Shown: positions 24,996-38,400 of the stretch, one piece after another
How the letters are laid out: each line of letters starts with the position of its first letter
Numbering within the stretch: position 1 is the stretch's first letter
Assembly: GCA_951812925.1 (NCBI GenBank)
Contig: OX638370.1
Span: forward strand, 25,411,964-25,475,963
Length of the DNA stretch: 64,000 nucleotides
Direction: 5' to 3'
DNA from: Calliopum simillimum
Taxonomy: Eukaryota; Arthropoda; Insecta; Diptera; Lauxaniidae
Notes under the pieces: model-generated
What the model was told of the DNA's origin: nothing
Seen by the model: the letters and a program-made list of their open reading frames with translations, nothing else
Databases searched by the model: none
Translations under genes and position numbers: made by a program

Positions 24996-25377
24996 CATAG
25001 GTGAATTATTTAGGTTTATACATATCTGTATTTACTCTTGTTCTATAGAAAATTATCAAAATAAACTAAAAAATTGTTATCTTATTTTTAATTAGTTCAA
25101 TTTGTTTAACAGAATTAAATGAAAATTAATATAATTTTATTAAAACAGATCTGTTGTCTTCAATTTGATGCCTTTAATGACCGTAAGCGTTTATTATGGG
25201 AAGAGTATTAGGATTTCGCATTCAGCTAAGGTCTTCTAGATATTTCGTAGGAGTTGGCTGCTGTCAATATTTAATTTCTCTAAATTTTACTTCAAAAATG
25301 AGATACGCTACTGGATACCTGTAAACGCTGCATCTCTGATTTTATTTGACATTTTCAACCATCTCTTACAGGTTTTC

Positions 25378-26400
25378 CACTTCAACCTAAAATATCCAAA
25401 TCGAAATAAACCTTTTAGATTAAGTTTTTCCATATCAAATTCAACTTTTTCCAACAATTAACCCTTTCGATTCAAAAAATTAACCTTTTTCCAAATCAAA
25501 TTAATCTTTTTCCAAATCATATTAACCTTTCCCCAAATCGAATTAACTTTCACCCTATTCATCGAAATCAAATTAACCTTTTTCCAAATCAACTTAACCT
25601 TTTCCCAAATCGAATTTACCTTCACCATATTCATCCAAATCAAATTAACCTTTTTCCAAATTAAATTAATCTTTTTCCGAATCAAACTAACCTTTTCCCA
25701 AATCAAATTAACCCTTTTCCAATCCAAATTAACCTTTCCTCAAATCGAATTAACTTTTACCCTATTCATCCAAATCAAATAAACCTTTTTCCGAATCAAC
25801 TTAACCTTTTCCCAAATCAAATTAACCTTCAACCTATTCATCCAAATCAAATCAACCTTTTTTCAAATCAACTTAAACTTTTTCCAGATTCATTAAACTT
25901 TTTGCATATCTAATTAACTTTTTTCCGAATCAAATTAACCTTCACCCTATTCATTTAAATCAGATTAACCTTTTTCAAATCAAATTAGCCTTTTTCCGAA
26001 TCAAATTAACTTTTCCAAAATCAAATTAAGCTCTGTCGAAATCAAATTAATATTTTCTATATCAACTTTAACTTTTTCCATGCCAAAATTAACTTTTCCA
26101 ACAGTTAACTTTATCGAATCAAATTAACTTTATTCCAAATCAAATTAACATTTTTCCAAATCATATTAAAATTTTTCCATGCCATATTTAAGTTTTCTAA
26201 CAATTAACTTTTTCGAAAGCTTTTTTCCAAATTAAATTAAACTTTTCCTAAATCAAATTAAACTTTTTCCATGTCAAATAAAACATTTTCCAAATCAAAT
26301 TGATTTCTTTTTAAATCAAATTAAACTTTTTGCAAATCAAAATAAGTCTCCTTTTTGGAATTAACCTTTTTCCAAATAATCAAATTAACCTTTTCTAAAA
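25378..26400. repeat. Minisatellite, ~20-bp period, left block
   Basis: Dozens of degenerate copies of CAAATTAACCTTTTTCCAAAT-like units, with occasional longer units ending ACCCTATTCATC. The minus-strand frame at 25458-25727 is only this repeat translated (KVNLIWKK over and over). The array resumes at 27145-27370 after two nested foldback elements. Confidence 0.85.
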
Positions 26401-26406
26401 TATACA

Positions 26407-27141
26407 GGCCTGTTCCGTAATCCGCGTAGTTTTAATTAGGAGGCTTTTTGATGAAAAAATTAGAATCTTTTTTGTGGAAAATTACAGGTTCTACAAATAA
26501 TATTGATTTATCAGGCCTGTTCCGTAATCCGCGTGGTTTCACTTACTTTTCACTTAGAAGGATTTTTAATGAAAATAGTGAGTCACACGATAAAAAGTAT
26601 TAGAATTTTTTTGTGGAGCATAATAGGTTCTACAAATAATATTAATTTATATTTATGAAAAAGTAACCGTTTCGGAAATATTTGATAAAGTCGAATTTTT
26701 TGACTTTTTGCAGTTTTTTTAGAATATTTCCTAAACGGTTACTTTTTCGTTAATGCAAATGAATGTTGTTTGTAGAACTTGTAATTCCCCACAAAAAAAG
26801 ATTCTGATACTTTTTATCGTGTGACTAACCATTTTTATCAAAAAGCTTCCTAAATGAAAAGTAATTAACAACACACGGATTACGGAACAGGCCTATATAT
26901 TTACGAAAAAGTAACTGCTTCTTAAATATTCGATAAAATCGAATTTTTCAACTATTTGCGGTTTTTTAAGAATATTTCCCAAACGGTTACTTTTTGTTAA
27001 TGTAAATCAATGTTATTTGTAGAACCTGTGATTCCCCACAAAAAAGATTCTGGTACTTTTTATCGTGTGACTAACCATTTTTATCAAAAATCCTCCTAAA
27101 TGAAAAGTAATTGAAAACACTCGGATTACGGAATAGTCCTG
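26407..27141. mobile_element. Foldback element, family B copy 2 (outer)
   Basis: Begins GGCCTGTTCCGTAATCCGCG and ends CGGATTACGGAATAGTCC, splitting the minisatellite into two blocks. It is interrupted internally by another complete copy of the same family. Confidence 0.7.
26514..26893. mobile_element. Foldback element, family B copy 3 (nested)
   Basis: A complete 380-bp copy with exact ends GGCCTGTTCCGTAATCCG and CGGATTACGGAACAGGCC, sitting inside copy 2. The arms carry the same 'aaaaagattctgatactttt' blocks as the copy at 8449-9241. Confidence 0.75.
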
Positions 27142-27144
27142 GTA

Positions 27145-27370
27145 ATTGAATTTTTTCCACATCAAATTAAATATTTTCTTAATCAAATTAAACTTTTTTA
27201 TATAGTCAAATTAACTCTTTTCCAAATCAAACCAACCTTTTTCCAAATCAAATTACACTTTGCTCAAAACAAATTAAACATTTTCCAAATCAAATTAAAA
27301 TTTTTCTATATCAACTTTAACTTTTCTTCAACAATTAACCTTTTTCGAGTCAAATTAAATTAAATTTTCC
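27145..27370. repeat. Minisatellite, right block
   Basis: Continuation of the CAAATTAA..TTTTTCC unit array seen at 25378-26400. A few units in the reverse orientation (TTTGATTTGGAAAAAG) appear at 27515-27600. Confidence 0.75.
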
Positions 27371-27609
27371 CAAAAATAAAATAACACTTAAAATCATATA
27401 CTTATCTCCGTACCTACATCAGCTATCTTTTTGAAACTTGGTATATGGATGTATATTGTGTCTACCAAACCTTTCAAAATGTGGAGAGGGATGGCCAAGT
27501 CATTTGAAAAAATGTTAGTTTGATTTGGATAAAGTTTAATTAGAAAAAATTGACTTATTTTGATTTGGAAAAAGTTTGATTTGATTTGGAAAAAGATCTA
27601 AATGATGTG

Positions 27610-28837
27610 GGTAAGGCTTAACTAGAAGTGAAAAACCTGTATTCCCGTTTGGTTTTAACAAATGAACCCCTGGACTAAGATTTTTTTAAATAAAACACCA
27701 ATTTCATTGTTAACACTAAATTGTTTTTTATTGAATTCCTTCAACTGCACTAAGTTATATACACAAATCAATACAAAATGTATATTTTATTGATTGATTT
27801 CGTTTGTTAACTTTCTAATGTTGTAATTTTGTTTTTATAATTATTCGCATGCAAAACAATTCAACGCTTCGAAAGTAAAATGGCATAAGTCTTATGATAA
27901 AGCATAGGACCACCATTGGAAGTCCTATTACTATTTAATTACAGAATTTATAACTTAACATGTTTTGCAAATATAGATGATCTTAATACAAAACTAAGTC
28001 GATTAAATTGAAAGTATAAGTCAGTTTAATTTCATATATTAATTTATTAAATGCAACTGATATGTCGTCTTAATCAGTTAATTCTCAAACATTAAATCTA
28101 ATTTCAAAATTTGTTTATTTTATTTTTTGTTTTATATAAATTGTGTTTCTAAAAATTATCTAACTTTAGTTATATAGTAAATAAAGGGGTTTCTAGATAA
28201 ATATTTATTTTATAATTTAAAAATCAATTCAATTGTACAAAATTTATTTTTTTTTTTATTTTAATTTTGATTCTTTATTTTGTAAATATGTATGTATGTT
28301 ATTTTTCAGAAATACAATTAAACATCATTTTCTTTTACATTTTAACATTTCTAAAAAGTTCTTTGATTGGAATTAAAAAATTGGAAATTATATAAAGATT
28401 TCACAATGTAAAAGAAATCAGTATTGCCAACTAAAATCAATTTAAATTTATTGTTGCGTTAAGTGTTAACAGCTTTAATAAAAAAATCATTTAAAATACA
28501 ATTATTATGACTAAAACTCTGCTAAGCACCCAGCTAGCTCACCGATGGAATACACCTACCGACACATCCTAATTTCACAGTGCTCTTCGTATAGGCCTCG
28601 TAACTTCGAGTATCGTAGCCGCTTTTTCTTAGTCATAAACTTACCTTCTAGTAGAAAGATTGACCTATGTATCTAAAACATTCAACATTGTGCGATATAT
28701 GACATCCGTTTTCAGTTCAACTCTCCACTGAGCTAGCGCACTTAACGTGATTTTGAGTATGAACCACAGCCAATACAAAGTTCTTCGAATATATCACACT
28801 TTGTAGCAGAAGCTGATACTACTCATCAACTCCATTC
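27610..28837. other. Gene-free AT-rich stretch
   Basis: Very AT-rich with no gene seen. Smurf ends further right on the minus strand, and no exon or RNA gene could be supported here. Confidence 0.4.
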
Positions 28838-28839
28838 CC

Positions 28840-29695
28840 GGTGTTCAACAAGATATTGTAATGGGACGACGTAGTGTACCCTTTTTTTTGCTGAAATCAA
28901 TAGTGCTAAATCTCCTGAGTAAAATGATATGGTTTTTTAAATTCGAAACTTCTTTTTTTTTGGGCAAATTGGGTTTAATAGATAGTTTTCATAGATCTCC
29001 AAGAAAAAAAAAATTTGAATAGCTATTGTCATTATATTTGTCGATGCTTTTTCGAATCCAATTGCTGTATCTCGTTTGGTTTTTGAGATGTCATAACAAG
29101 TGCTTAAAACATGGTTTTTTGCTATTTTTGAAGCGATATAACAAGACTAGATTGTTTTTAGCTATGAAATTTGATATGGGGTTGAAAGCTTAAGCCTTTT
29201 GTCTTCAAAACGTAATTTGAATTATACCGATATCTTTTTTTTTTCTCGGAGATATATCTTCAAAAGACAAAAAAACACTTTTTTTCAATGTTTCAGTTTG
29301 AGATATTTCGGAGGAAAAATGAGATATTGATAAAATAAAGATTGAGTTTTGAAGAGAAAAACGGAAACTTTCAACCACTATATCCTGTTGCATTGCTAAA
29401 AATAACCTTGTCTTGTTATATTGCTTCTCAAAATATCGAAAAACTGTGTTTTTAGCACTTTTAAGTTAGGGTATCTCGAAAGCCAAACGAGATTCAGTAA
29501 TTTTGAGACCGGACTCGATCGAAAATGGCTATTTTAATTATTGCTTGATTTCCTTATTTTTTTACTTTCCTTAGAAGATCTATGAAAACTATTTATTAAC
29601 CCATTTTGCCCACAAAAAGAAGTGTCAAGGTTTCGATTTTAAAAAACATATCATTTTATTCAGAAGATTTAGCACTATCTTGTTGAGCACCGTGT
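28840..29695. mobile_element. Foldback element, about 855 bp
   Basis: Tips CGGTGTTCAACAAGATA and TATCTTGTTGAGCACCG are inverted. The arms continue through AGTGCTAAATCT, AAAATGATATG, GGGCAAA and ATAGTTTTCATAGATC and their reverses. Small frames inside (for example 29205-29393) are repeat artefacts. Confidence 0.75.
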
Positions 29696-29699
29696 GTAG

Positions 29700-29870
29700 T
29701 GCCTTATCAGAATTTTTTCTCCCTTCTATGCAATCACAAAAATAAATTTCTGGAAAGATAAAATTCACTGGAAGGTAAGGTCATCGGCAATAATTTGGGA
29801 GGGAATTTGGCATTTTTTGCAAGCATTTTTTCTTTAATTTTTTAACAGGGAATTCGAAGACGAATTCGAT
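29700..29870. repeat. Single unit of the ~181-bp 'ctcgagaattt' repeat family
   Basis: Shares AAAATTCACTGGAA, ATCGGCAATAATTTGGGAGG and TTTTTTAACAGGGAATTC with the tandem pair at 56540-56890 and with synaptojanin intron 4. Confidence 0.6.
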
Positions 29871-29939
29871 ACATTTAACGCATAAGTTGGTAACTCTAGT
29901 TATCAACTTTTTACGGAACAGTGTTTTTCACTAAAATAT

Positions 29940-30250
29940 ACTAGGTGGTCATTGATTCTTGCAGCGAAAAGTAGTACACTTCACCCTGTTTTTGACGAAA
30001 ACTAGGGTATTTTATTTTGTATAACGAAAAGTAGGATTTTAAGAGGTTTTATGTCGCAAAGTAAGATGTTTAAGAATTTATTTTGAAAAGTAGGAAGTCT
30101 CACCTTTTTTGACAAAATAAAAAAAATTGTACATTTTAATGACTCTTACGAAAAGTAAGATGATTCATTCGTCTTACGAAAACATGAAACATCCTACTTT
30201 TTGTTAAAAAGTATGAAAGATCCTACTTTTCGTTATAAAATATAAAACAT
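29940..30250. repeat. Array of 'cgaaaagtaggat' units with inverted right half
   Basis: Roughly 25-bp units with CGAAAAGTAGGAT read forward to about 30180, then turn into reverse units (ATCCTACTTTTCGTTA) at about 30190-30240. It is the same family as the array at about 45985-48430. Confidence 0.6.
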
Positions 30251-32191
30251 TTTTTTCCAAGTCAGAGGCGTAGAGAAGCTAAGTCAACTCCTCACAAAGA
30301 GCGAATGTTTGGAGATTTATTTGGCCGGATTCGTAGTTGAAGCAGTGCATTATTTAAATGATCAAACAAGACGGGTCGTTGAAAAGAATATTGAAAAAAA
30401 CTATTTGAGAGATTAACTTGAGAGTATCTAGGAAACAAAAAAAAAAAATGTTCTTTTTTGAAAAACTCTAAAAACAGCCGAAATTGTATTTTTTCAAACA
30501 TTTCGCCAGGTGATGTCCGATGTTTAAAAGTGATATATCGTTTTAAAAAGCATTATAAGACCTACTTTTTTTCTCGTGTCCTTTGGTTCAAATGTATTCT
30601 CAAAGACTTTAATTTTGTAATGAAAAATTTGCTGTTTTTAGAGTGGTTAAAAAAAATTTGTTTCCTAGAATTTCTCAAGGTAAGCTTTCAAATAAGTAGG
30701 TTACGTTTTTTTCCTAACTTTTCTTTTTTGTATGGAGAACGACCCAGCCTAATGATCAATATGTTATGTATGACCTAATATTAAATTTTTCATTTTAATT
30801 GGCATTGAATTGTAAATATAATTTTTGCTAATATCACTGATATAAAATTATTATTAAGGGTTTTTTTTATGAAACTACTCGTACTTTTTACAAACGCGTA
30901 AACTTATTTTATAAACTTTTTTATCAAAAAAATTATTGATTTTGTTGCGTTTATTTATTTTTTTAATTTATTTATTATTGTTGGATATTAATAATTTAAT
31001 GATGAAGCAAATAAAAATTTAAAAAAAAAAAAAACGAAAAACAAAACAAAAACAAAATAAGTACTGTCGCATGTACTGGCAAAAGATGTAGAAAGAGTTC
31101 CTGACTTTCAAAATTGTTCTATCGGCAATTTGTTAAGAAACGTTTGCATGTTAAGAACCAGATAAATGACTATAAAAATATTAAATAAATTCAACAAATC
31201 ATAAAACCATAAACGAAATAATTTCATAGAAAGGCACAGAAAATAAAATTAGCAAAATTTCTTTATTGCAAATGGAAAAAATTAATATCAAATTATAAAT
31301 ATCAAGTTTTACTTTCAAGAACAAATAGGAAATAAAAATAAACTCAACATAATATTTTTTGCTTGGAAATAACTTTCTTTTTTTATATTTAATTTAATTT
31401 AATTAATTTATGCATAATAATAACGCGTGTATGTGTACAAATATGTACAAAAATAAAGCAAACATTACCTCACAAAAGTGAAGTCAAGTATACAATCTGT
31501 TTTTTTTTTTTTTTCTTTTTTTTTTCTTTACATGTGTTTATGTGTGTTTGTGTAATGTACTATATTAAAGTGTGCTTCTGTGTGTGTTTGTGTATATATG
31601 TATAAATATGCAATTTTTCAACAAAATAATAATAATACAGAAATAAATGTAATAAAATAAAAATAAAAAAAAAAATTATATAACAAATTGAAATATGTAT
31701 ATAAAATTACACGTATGTATGCTTGTGTTTAAACTCAATTATAACTTTAAACATAAAAATAAAACTACAATTTATCAAATTATATATTACTCGTAAATTA
31801 ATTTAAATTTTAAAAGCATATTATTTATAATTCCAAAATATTTAAAACTAAATAAAACTTGTAAAAATTTATTGTTTTTTCTGTTATTTTTTTTTTTTTT
31901 ACTTATATAATTCCTTTGCTGTTTGTTGCTTTTAATTAAATATATATATGTATATTTTTGTAGTGTAGTATGTATGCATGTTTATATATAAACTTAATTG
32001 TTTTTTTTTTTTTCAACTATTTTTTGTGTTGATATAGCTGTTGTTTTAATGTGATTTTTATTATTTTTGTTATTGTTTTACTTTTTGTTTGCGCTATAAA
32101 ACTATATCTAAAGAACAATAAAAAAAAAGTCTTGGAAAGCAGCCAGTCTCTTATAGAACCGTTAAGCTTTTTTCTTTCTTTTGTTTTTCTT
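30250..32191. other. AT-rich region downstream of Smurf
   Basis: No gene seen. The part from about 30780 to 32190 is extremely AT-rich with T runs and TG/TA simple repeats, and probably includes the long 3' UTR of Smurf (the stop is at 32192). Several TTTATT sites (AATAAA on the minus strand) exist, but none can be singled out. Confidence 0.4.
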
Positions 32192-32476
32192 TTACTCCAC
32201 CGCAAAGCCGCATGTCTCCTCAACGGCCTGTGTTAGCTTATCGCATAGTAGCTGATAGCAATCATAGGGTGGCAAGTCGATGCGATTAAAGCAAGTGTGC
32301 GCTTTAGGTAAATTTTGTGTGGGCACATCAGTTGTCAGGTGTATAGTAAAAAGGCGTGGCCCCACAGCACCAGTTGAGCCCTGTAAGGCGCGGAATCCTT
32401 GAAGGGGAACACGTGAAGAGCCGGTTACAAATTGCAGCAAACGAGCACGCATTTCAGAAGAATACGATTCAACAAC
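32192..32476 (-). CDS. Smurf: Smurf exon 8 (HECT C-lobe, catalytic Cys, stop)
   Basis: Begins [20 protein letters not shown], contains [15 protein letters not shown] and [16 protein letters not shown] with the thioester-forming Cys, and ends [10 protein letters not shown], the invariant C-terminus of the family. Confidence 0.95.
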   Translation of the reverse strand, partial: VVESYSSEMRARLLQFVTGSSRVPLQGFRALQGSTGAVGPRLFTIHLTTDVPTQNLPKAHTCFNRIDLPPYDCYQLLCDKLTQAVEETCGFAVE

Positions 32477-35400
32477 CTGAAGGAATGGCAAAAAAAAATT
32501 AATTATTGTCTAAAACAACAACGGTGCTCACTACTTGGCTTAAAATTTGCAAAGAGTGAAAGCACCTTCTTTTTTTTATTTTAATTTTAAAAATCCATTG
32601 CCTAGTTAAAAATTAAATAAAATGATGATGCCTCTTTAAAGACATACACTTACTCTTTCTTTGAACAAAAACCTTCATAAAATAAGCCAGGTTTAAAAAA
32701 AGAAGTATGAGGTGTCACCAAAGTAAACTTGACTCAAATTTCTCAATGAGAATAGCATCGTTACCTTCCACTTCGTTTTGTTTTTTTATTTTTTTTTTTT
32801 TATTCATAACGTTACCCAGTCAGCTTCTTACAAAGTGTGAAGGTTTGGAGATTTATTTGGTTGAACTCGTTAACCAGCATCAATTTTGTAATTTTACTTT
32901 GTTTTGATTGTTTTTAATGAAATTTAGGTCCCTATTGCGTATCGGAAACGATTTCTGGTTTCGTTTTTAGTCGCGAAACGAAACTGAAATTTATTCGACA
33001 CTACGAACCGAAATTATCTTTAGGCTCTTCTTCAGCAGTGTTGCCAATTCGCGATCTAACTAATGTCAAATATTTTTCTCTATTTTAATGTCCACAATTG
33101 ACGTTCGTTAAAAAGAGGCAATTATATTACTCCAGAGCAAGTGTAAATTTGTAAATAATAAGACTGCAAGCCAAGAGCGATAATATAATGAGCGTTAAAG
33201 CAGGTCATATGTTACAGCCGCTTATAGTACAATAAGCGAATTTCATAAATAATCTGTACAATCTTTAAAAAAAAAAATTTAAGAAACTGCTACGTAATCT
33301 GGCAACCAAAATAGAAACGGAAAAAAAGCTTTAGTTTCGAACTATATGATCGAAATCAATCTGGCGTTGTTGCCAGAAACGGTTTCGATACGCAATAGGG
33401 GCCTTGGATGTTGATATTTTATTTATCTTTTTTATAACCTCAGCTGTCAAAATCAATGGAAAATAACAGGGCTGCATAGTAGTTTTTGGCGAAAATTGGA
33501 AAGAAATTGTAAGAAAAAGTATCCCAGCCGGAAAAGAAATTTTCAACCTCAAAACATTCAAGATTGCAAATGATCACTCTCGAGAATAGAAAATATTCTC
33601 GAGTGGGAATTTGTATCTACATTTTTATTCAAATTAATGGCTCTTAAAAATTTACTTTTCTTTATTTTTTAATGATTCCCTAAAGCATGTTTTTAAGAGT
33701 TTTTATTTTCTAAATTTTTGAAACTACAAGCGCGAAAAGGTGAATACTTCTTTTAGTATGGTTTTTGAGCCACCTTAATGTGCCTGTATAAATGTATTGC
33801 TCACCTGCCAAAACCAGACAACTTGTGGTGTATCTGGTGTGCAATGTTTAAGGCGTGTATTATTTCGCCAATCGTTAACATCAATGCTAGAAATGCCACC
33901 AATAACCAGTTCAAGTTCGCGTTCATCGAAGGGGCGCAACAAATGACTTGGTACTAATTCACAGAAACCTAGATACAAGACAAAAATAAAAATTAGTTGC
34001 CGTCAGTCAATTATGGAAATGTAATGTAATGTAAAATACCTTTTTGTAATGCTAAAAACTGTTGCTCAATGCCACGCATAAATCTATAATTTACATAAAG
34101 CTTTACATATTCTCGTTTGTTCTCTTCGGTAACTGTTATTGATGCACCCGATGGCTTTAGCTCATGCACGATTAATGCACCAAAACTATTATTTTCAACA
34201 CTAAATGTTGATTCAATGATACCGTTTATATTGTTTTCACTAAAACAAAAAATTTATTATGTTATCAAAAAATTAATCGCTTCATTCTTCTATTCAAATT
34301 TGAAAACTTACAGCATCCATGTCAAACTACGATGTAAGTCTGGATCAACACCTTCAATATCACCTAAAGTTATCGGTTTATTTAGTAACTGTTTATAGAA
34401 TGGTGTCGTAAATCCGCCATCAAGACAATGACCATGAAAGACTGCGATTCCCAAAATACGTCCAACAAAATGAAAATATGACAAATGATCTGGATTGACG
34501 CCTGTTACGTACAAGAAAATTCGAAAAGTTTAATGTAATTTTTTGTAATCATAAAATTTTTATAAATTTCATACCTGAATCAGGATTAATTTGTAATGTA
34601 TAATGATCATCACGGCTGTACTGGAATAATCCGTATTGTGGATTTAACATTTCACGCGATAACAAGTGCAACCATTCACGTGCTACGCCACCATAATCTA
34701 ATCCCTCTTCTCCTTTAAATTTTACCATTAGTCTTTTACGCATATCCTTGGGACGCATCTTCATTATCAGTCTATAGCTCTCCTCAAAAATTTCACTACG
34801 TGATACCTCTAGACGACAATGACCAGATTGTGGCTGCAGCGCTTGCAATTCAGTGCGTAAAGCGCGCATTTTACCAACCAAATCACGTCGATATTTAGGC
34901 AACAAATCAGCACCTTCAAGCAGTCCTTGCGGTAAATCAGGTACCACAATATGCTGTGGATTAGGTGGTGGCGCATGATGTGTAGCAGAACCACCACCAC
35001 CACCACCACTGCGATGTGGTGTGGTAGAGTTATTTGCGGTCGACGCTAGGGGATGTGAAACGGCTGGTGACAAGTTCTGTATTATGCTGCCATTGCCAGT
35101 AGACACTGATGGAGATTGAGTAGCGGCTCCTCCAGCAGTGGTAGATTGTTGAGCAGAAATTCCCGTTGCGCCATTTGGTACCGCACCACGTCTTATCATC
35201 TGTAAAATGTTGCCATTTAAGCGAGGATCTGTAAATTGTGTTGTGCGATTGTTGTGATCCACAAAGTAGACACGTCCCGAGGCAGTTTTACGTTTCTCCC
35301 AACCGCTGGGGAGTGGTCCTATTGCGTCTAGCGTTAAATTTTGCGTATCAAAATCACGTGGTATACGCGGATCATGCCATGTGGAAACGCCAGTAGGTAT

Positions 35401-38400
35401 GTGATAGAAGTAGACTTGACCCTGTTGAGTTGTGCGCATTTCATAGCCTGGTGGCAAATCCATAAAAGGTCGTGTGGCCAAATTGGGTCCACCAGCAGCT
35501 GTAGGTGTGGCAGTGCTACGATGGCCATTAGGACCACGTGCACCACGCGATGAACGTCGACGTCCGGATTCTTCTAAACTACGTGAAGAACGGCGTTGTG
35601 AACGTTGTGTTGAACTGGAACTCTGATTGGCAGTAGAAGAACTGCTGGCTGATAGTGTTGAATTGTGAGCTTGATTACTACGCTCACGTGGGGCATCGCG
35701 ATTGTCGCGCATTTCACGCGTTTCACGCTCACGTTCTCTTTGATTATTGCCACCACTATTGTTTGCTGCTGAAGTTGCTGTTGATGGTGTTGTGGCAGCA
35801 GCATTGGTTTGAGCAGTTGAGGATATTGATGTTTGTTGATTAGAGTTTGCATTCGGACTTTGCACACCATTACCATTAGTTGCAGTCGGACTGTGACGTG
35901 TAGCTGCATTTTGTTCGTTTTCATTGCTCCAGCCATTTGTATGAGCGGCTTGTGGTTGCGCTGCAGAATTCCCATTCACCAAGTTTTGATTATTTTGTAA
36001 GTTTTGTCTCTGCGGAGACGTCACCGTCGACGGAGCGGTCGAATTGTTCGACGTCGTGCTTTCTACATGGCTTCCATTAGTAGTTGTCGTATTTGCAACC
36101 AGCTGATTGCTGTTACTATGTTTTGGCGTTTTCACTTGTTGTTGGTTATCGATTAATTGTGAATTTTTGGATGGCGTCGTTGTTGTCGGCGTTCCTGAAG
36201 TAGTGGCTGAAGTGCTTGTGGCATCATTATTTGTCATACGTTGTGGCGGCGTTACTGTGTGATCTATCGATGAATTTGAGTTTATCACCGGCGCTACATG
36301 TTGTTCCCGTTGTGTTCCCTGCACTCGATTGTTATTCTTTTTTGCAACTGAATTTGCAGTGGTTGCCGGATTATCTTCGGTATCCGTTTTAATTGGACTG
36401 CAATTTTCTTTTCCCAATATCGTTGCTGTACTATTTGATGATAAAATTTCAGTTGAATGTCGTCGCTGTGCAGATGTGAGCTGCTGCAGTTGTTCGCCAC
36501 CAGCGCTGCCATCAGTAGCACCACTACTACCACCGCCACCACTATTTCTACTATTGCTATGACCATTTAATAAATTAGTACAAGTGGTAGAACGTGTAGG
36601 TCCTGCCGGTATGTGACCATTGTTTTGTGCTCTTTGCTGCGAATGCTGCTGTTGTGCGCTAGGTCGATCCCATTGTGTCGATTTAGTTGTATGATTAACA
36701 TAGTAAACACGCCCATTCCCAGTACGTCTCTCTTCCCAACCTTCTGGTAAACTATCCTCAGAGGAATCATCCTCGGATGGACCACGTACATCACCACTAG
36801 GTCCCACTATAGCAAGGGGATTGCCGCTACAAGGACCATCTTTCGAAAGTAATGCAATAATGATTTGACCACGTACCAGCTCATCATCATCTGGCGACAG
36901 TTTACACAAATCCAAACGTTGGACTATAAAATTGTTCATATAAATATTACTTATATTTGCACAAATTAACTATGTACTTACATCCAGCTCCTTTTAAACT
37001 TTGAATAGTCGCTGGTGGTATCCGTACACAGCCTAAAAATCCACTGCCTTTATGGATCTTACGCTGATTCCATACGGTTATGGTTATGGCATCACCACGC
37101 CCCAAAAAAAGATCATAATGGGCATTCCATTTGGGATCAAGTGATGATTTACTTATATCTGTAGAGTACACCTGGCCAGTGCCATCAACTTGCACTTTGG
37201 CAAATGGATCTGGAAGACCTGAAAGCAAAAAGAATTTAGTTAATTGAGTTATAAGTCTATAAGACTTTTTTTTGTATATTAAGCTTTCGTAAAAACCAAT
37301 TTACGTCCATTCGATGGACAATTCAATGATCGATCTATGATTAAGTAAAATTTGTTGGATTTTTGGTCCTTTTGTTTGAGAATCATAGAAAATTTTGTTT
37401 TATTTATAACTTAAATCTTTTCTGAAGTGGCAATAAAAGCAGCAGACCCGAGGAAGGGCGTTATTTCACTCTACCTTTTTTCCTACTTTTACGGTCAGTA
37501 AAATTGTGTTGTAGATTTTGCGAACCAATATTGGACAGACAAAGAAAAGTAGTAACAAGTAAAGACATTCCTGAAAGTACTAAAAATAGCTTATATATTT
37601 AGAGGTATTTCATATTTTCCTTCACGGATAGCATGTATAACTGAAAATTTATTTAAACTTCAGAATAAAATCGAATAGTTCACAGACCAAAGATATCGCA
37701 AAAAATTGAAAATGAGGCAAAAGTCGAAAAAGTGACTTATGTAAACAAACTACGTAAGTATTACTGCACAAAGCGTCTTGTTAGAGTTGTACACATTTCG
37801 TTTCATTTCAAGTTACGTTCTTTCTTGTACCCGCTTTTTATTTATCAAATACTTCAGTTCAGTGTCACATGCAAAAGTTTTTATAGTACTTGGATGTGAA
37901 AAAAGCAAAAACAAATACTGCATAGAACTGTCTTACAAATTTTTACACTGACCTGTTGTAGTATTTGCTTATACAAAATACAGTATACTGAAGTATTTGT
38001 TGGAATCAGGTTTATTTTTTACTCTTAGATAACAAGACAGTGTACTTCAGTGTAAAAATAAAATGAGTGTTCAGTAATGATTTCAAAATTGAATTTTTTG
38101 GATCAAATACATACATTCTTCAGTTCAGTTAAAAATGTGCGAGTAAAAAAAAGTACACTATATTTCAAGATATCTTGTGCAGGTTCCTAGTAAGTAATGA
38201 ATTCCGTCAAAAAATTAAGTAAGTTTTTCCTGAATATTTTTTTTTTAACCAGAAAATCTACGTTATTGGATGATATTTCCAAATTGATTATCGCCCACTT
38301 TTGTATGAAAATGGTGAAGGCTTTAATTGTTTTTTTTTTACTAAAACTAAGGACTTCATTTCGTTTTTATGTGTAGTGGAGTCAATAAAGCATTTTCGTC

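Noticed and set aside
25458..25727. 89-residue minus-strand frame with repeated KVNLIWKK
   Set aside because: It is the translation of the minisatellite unit; no start context, and the array continues noncoding on both sides.
34809..36797. Many overlapping frames on both strands
   Set aside because: All overlap Smurf exon 4, whose repetitive linker opens the other frames. None has start context or protein features.
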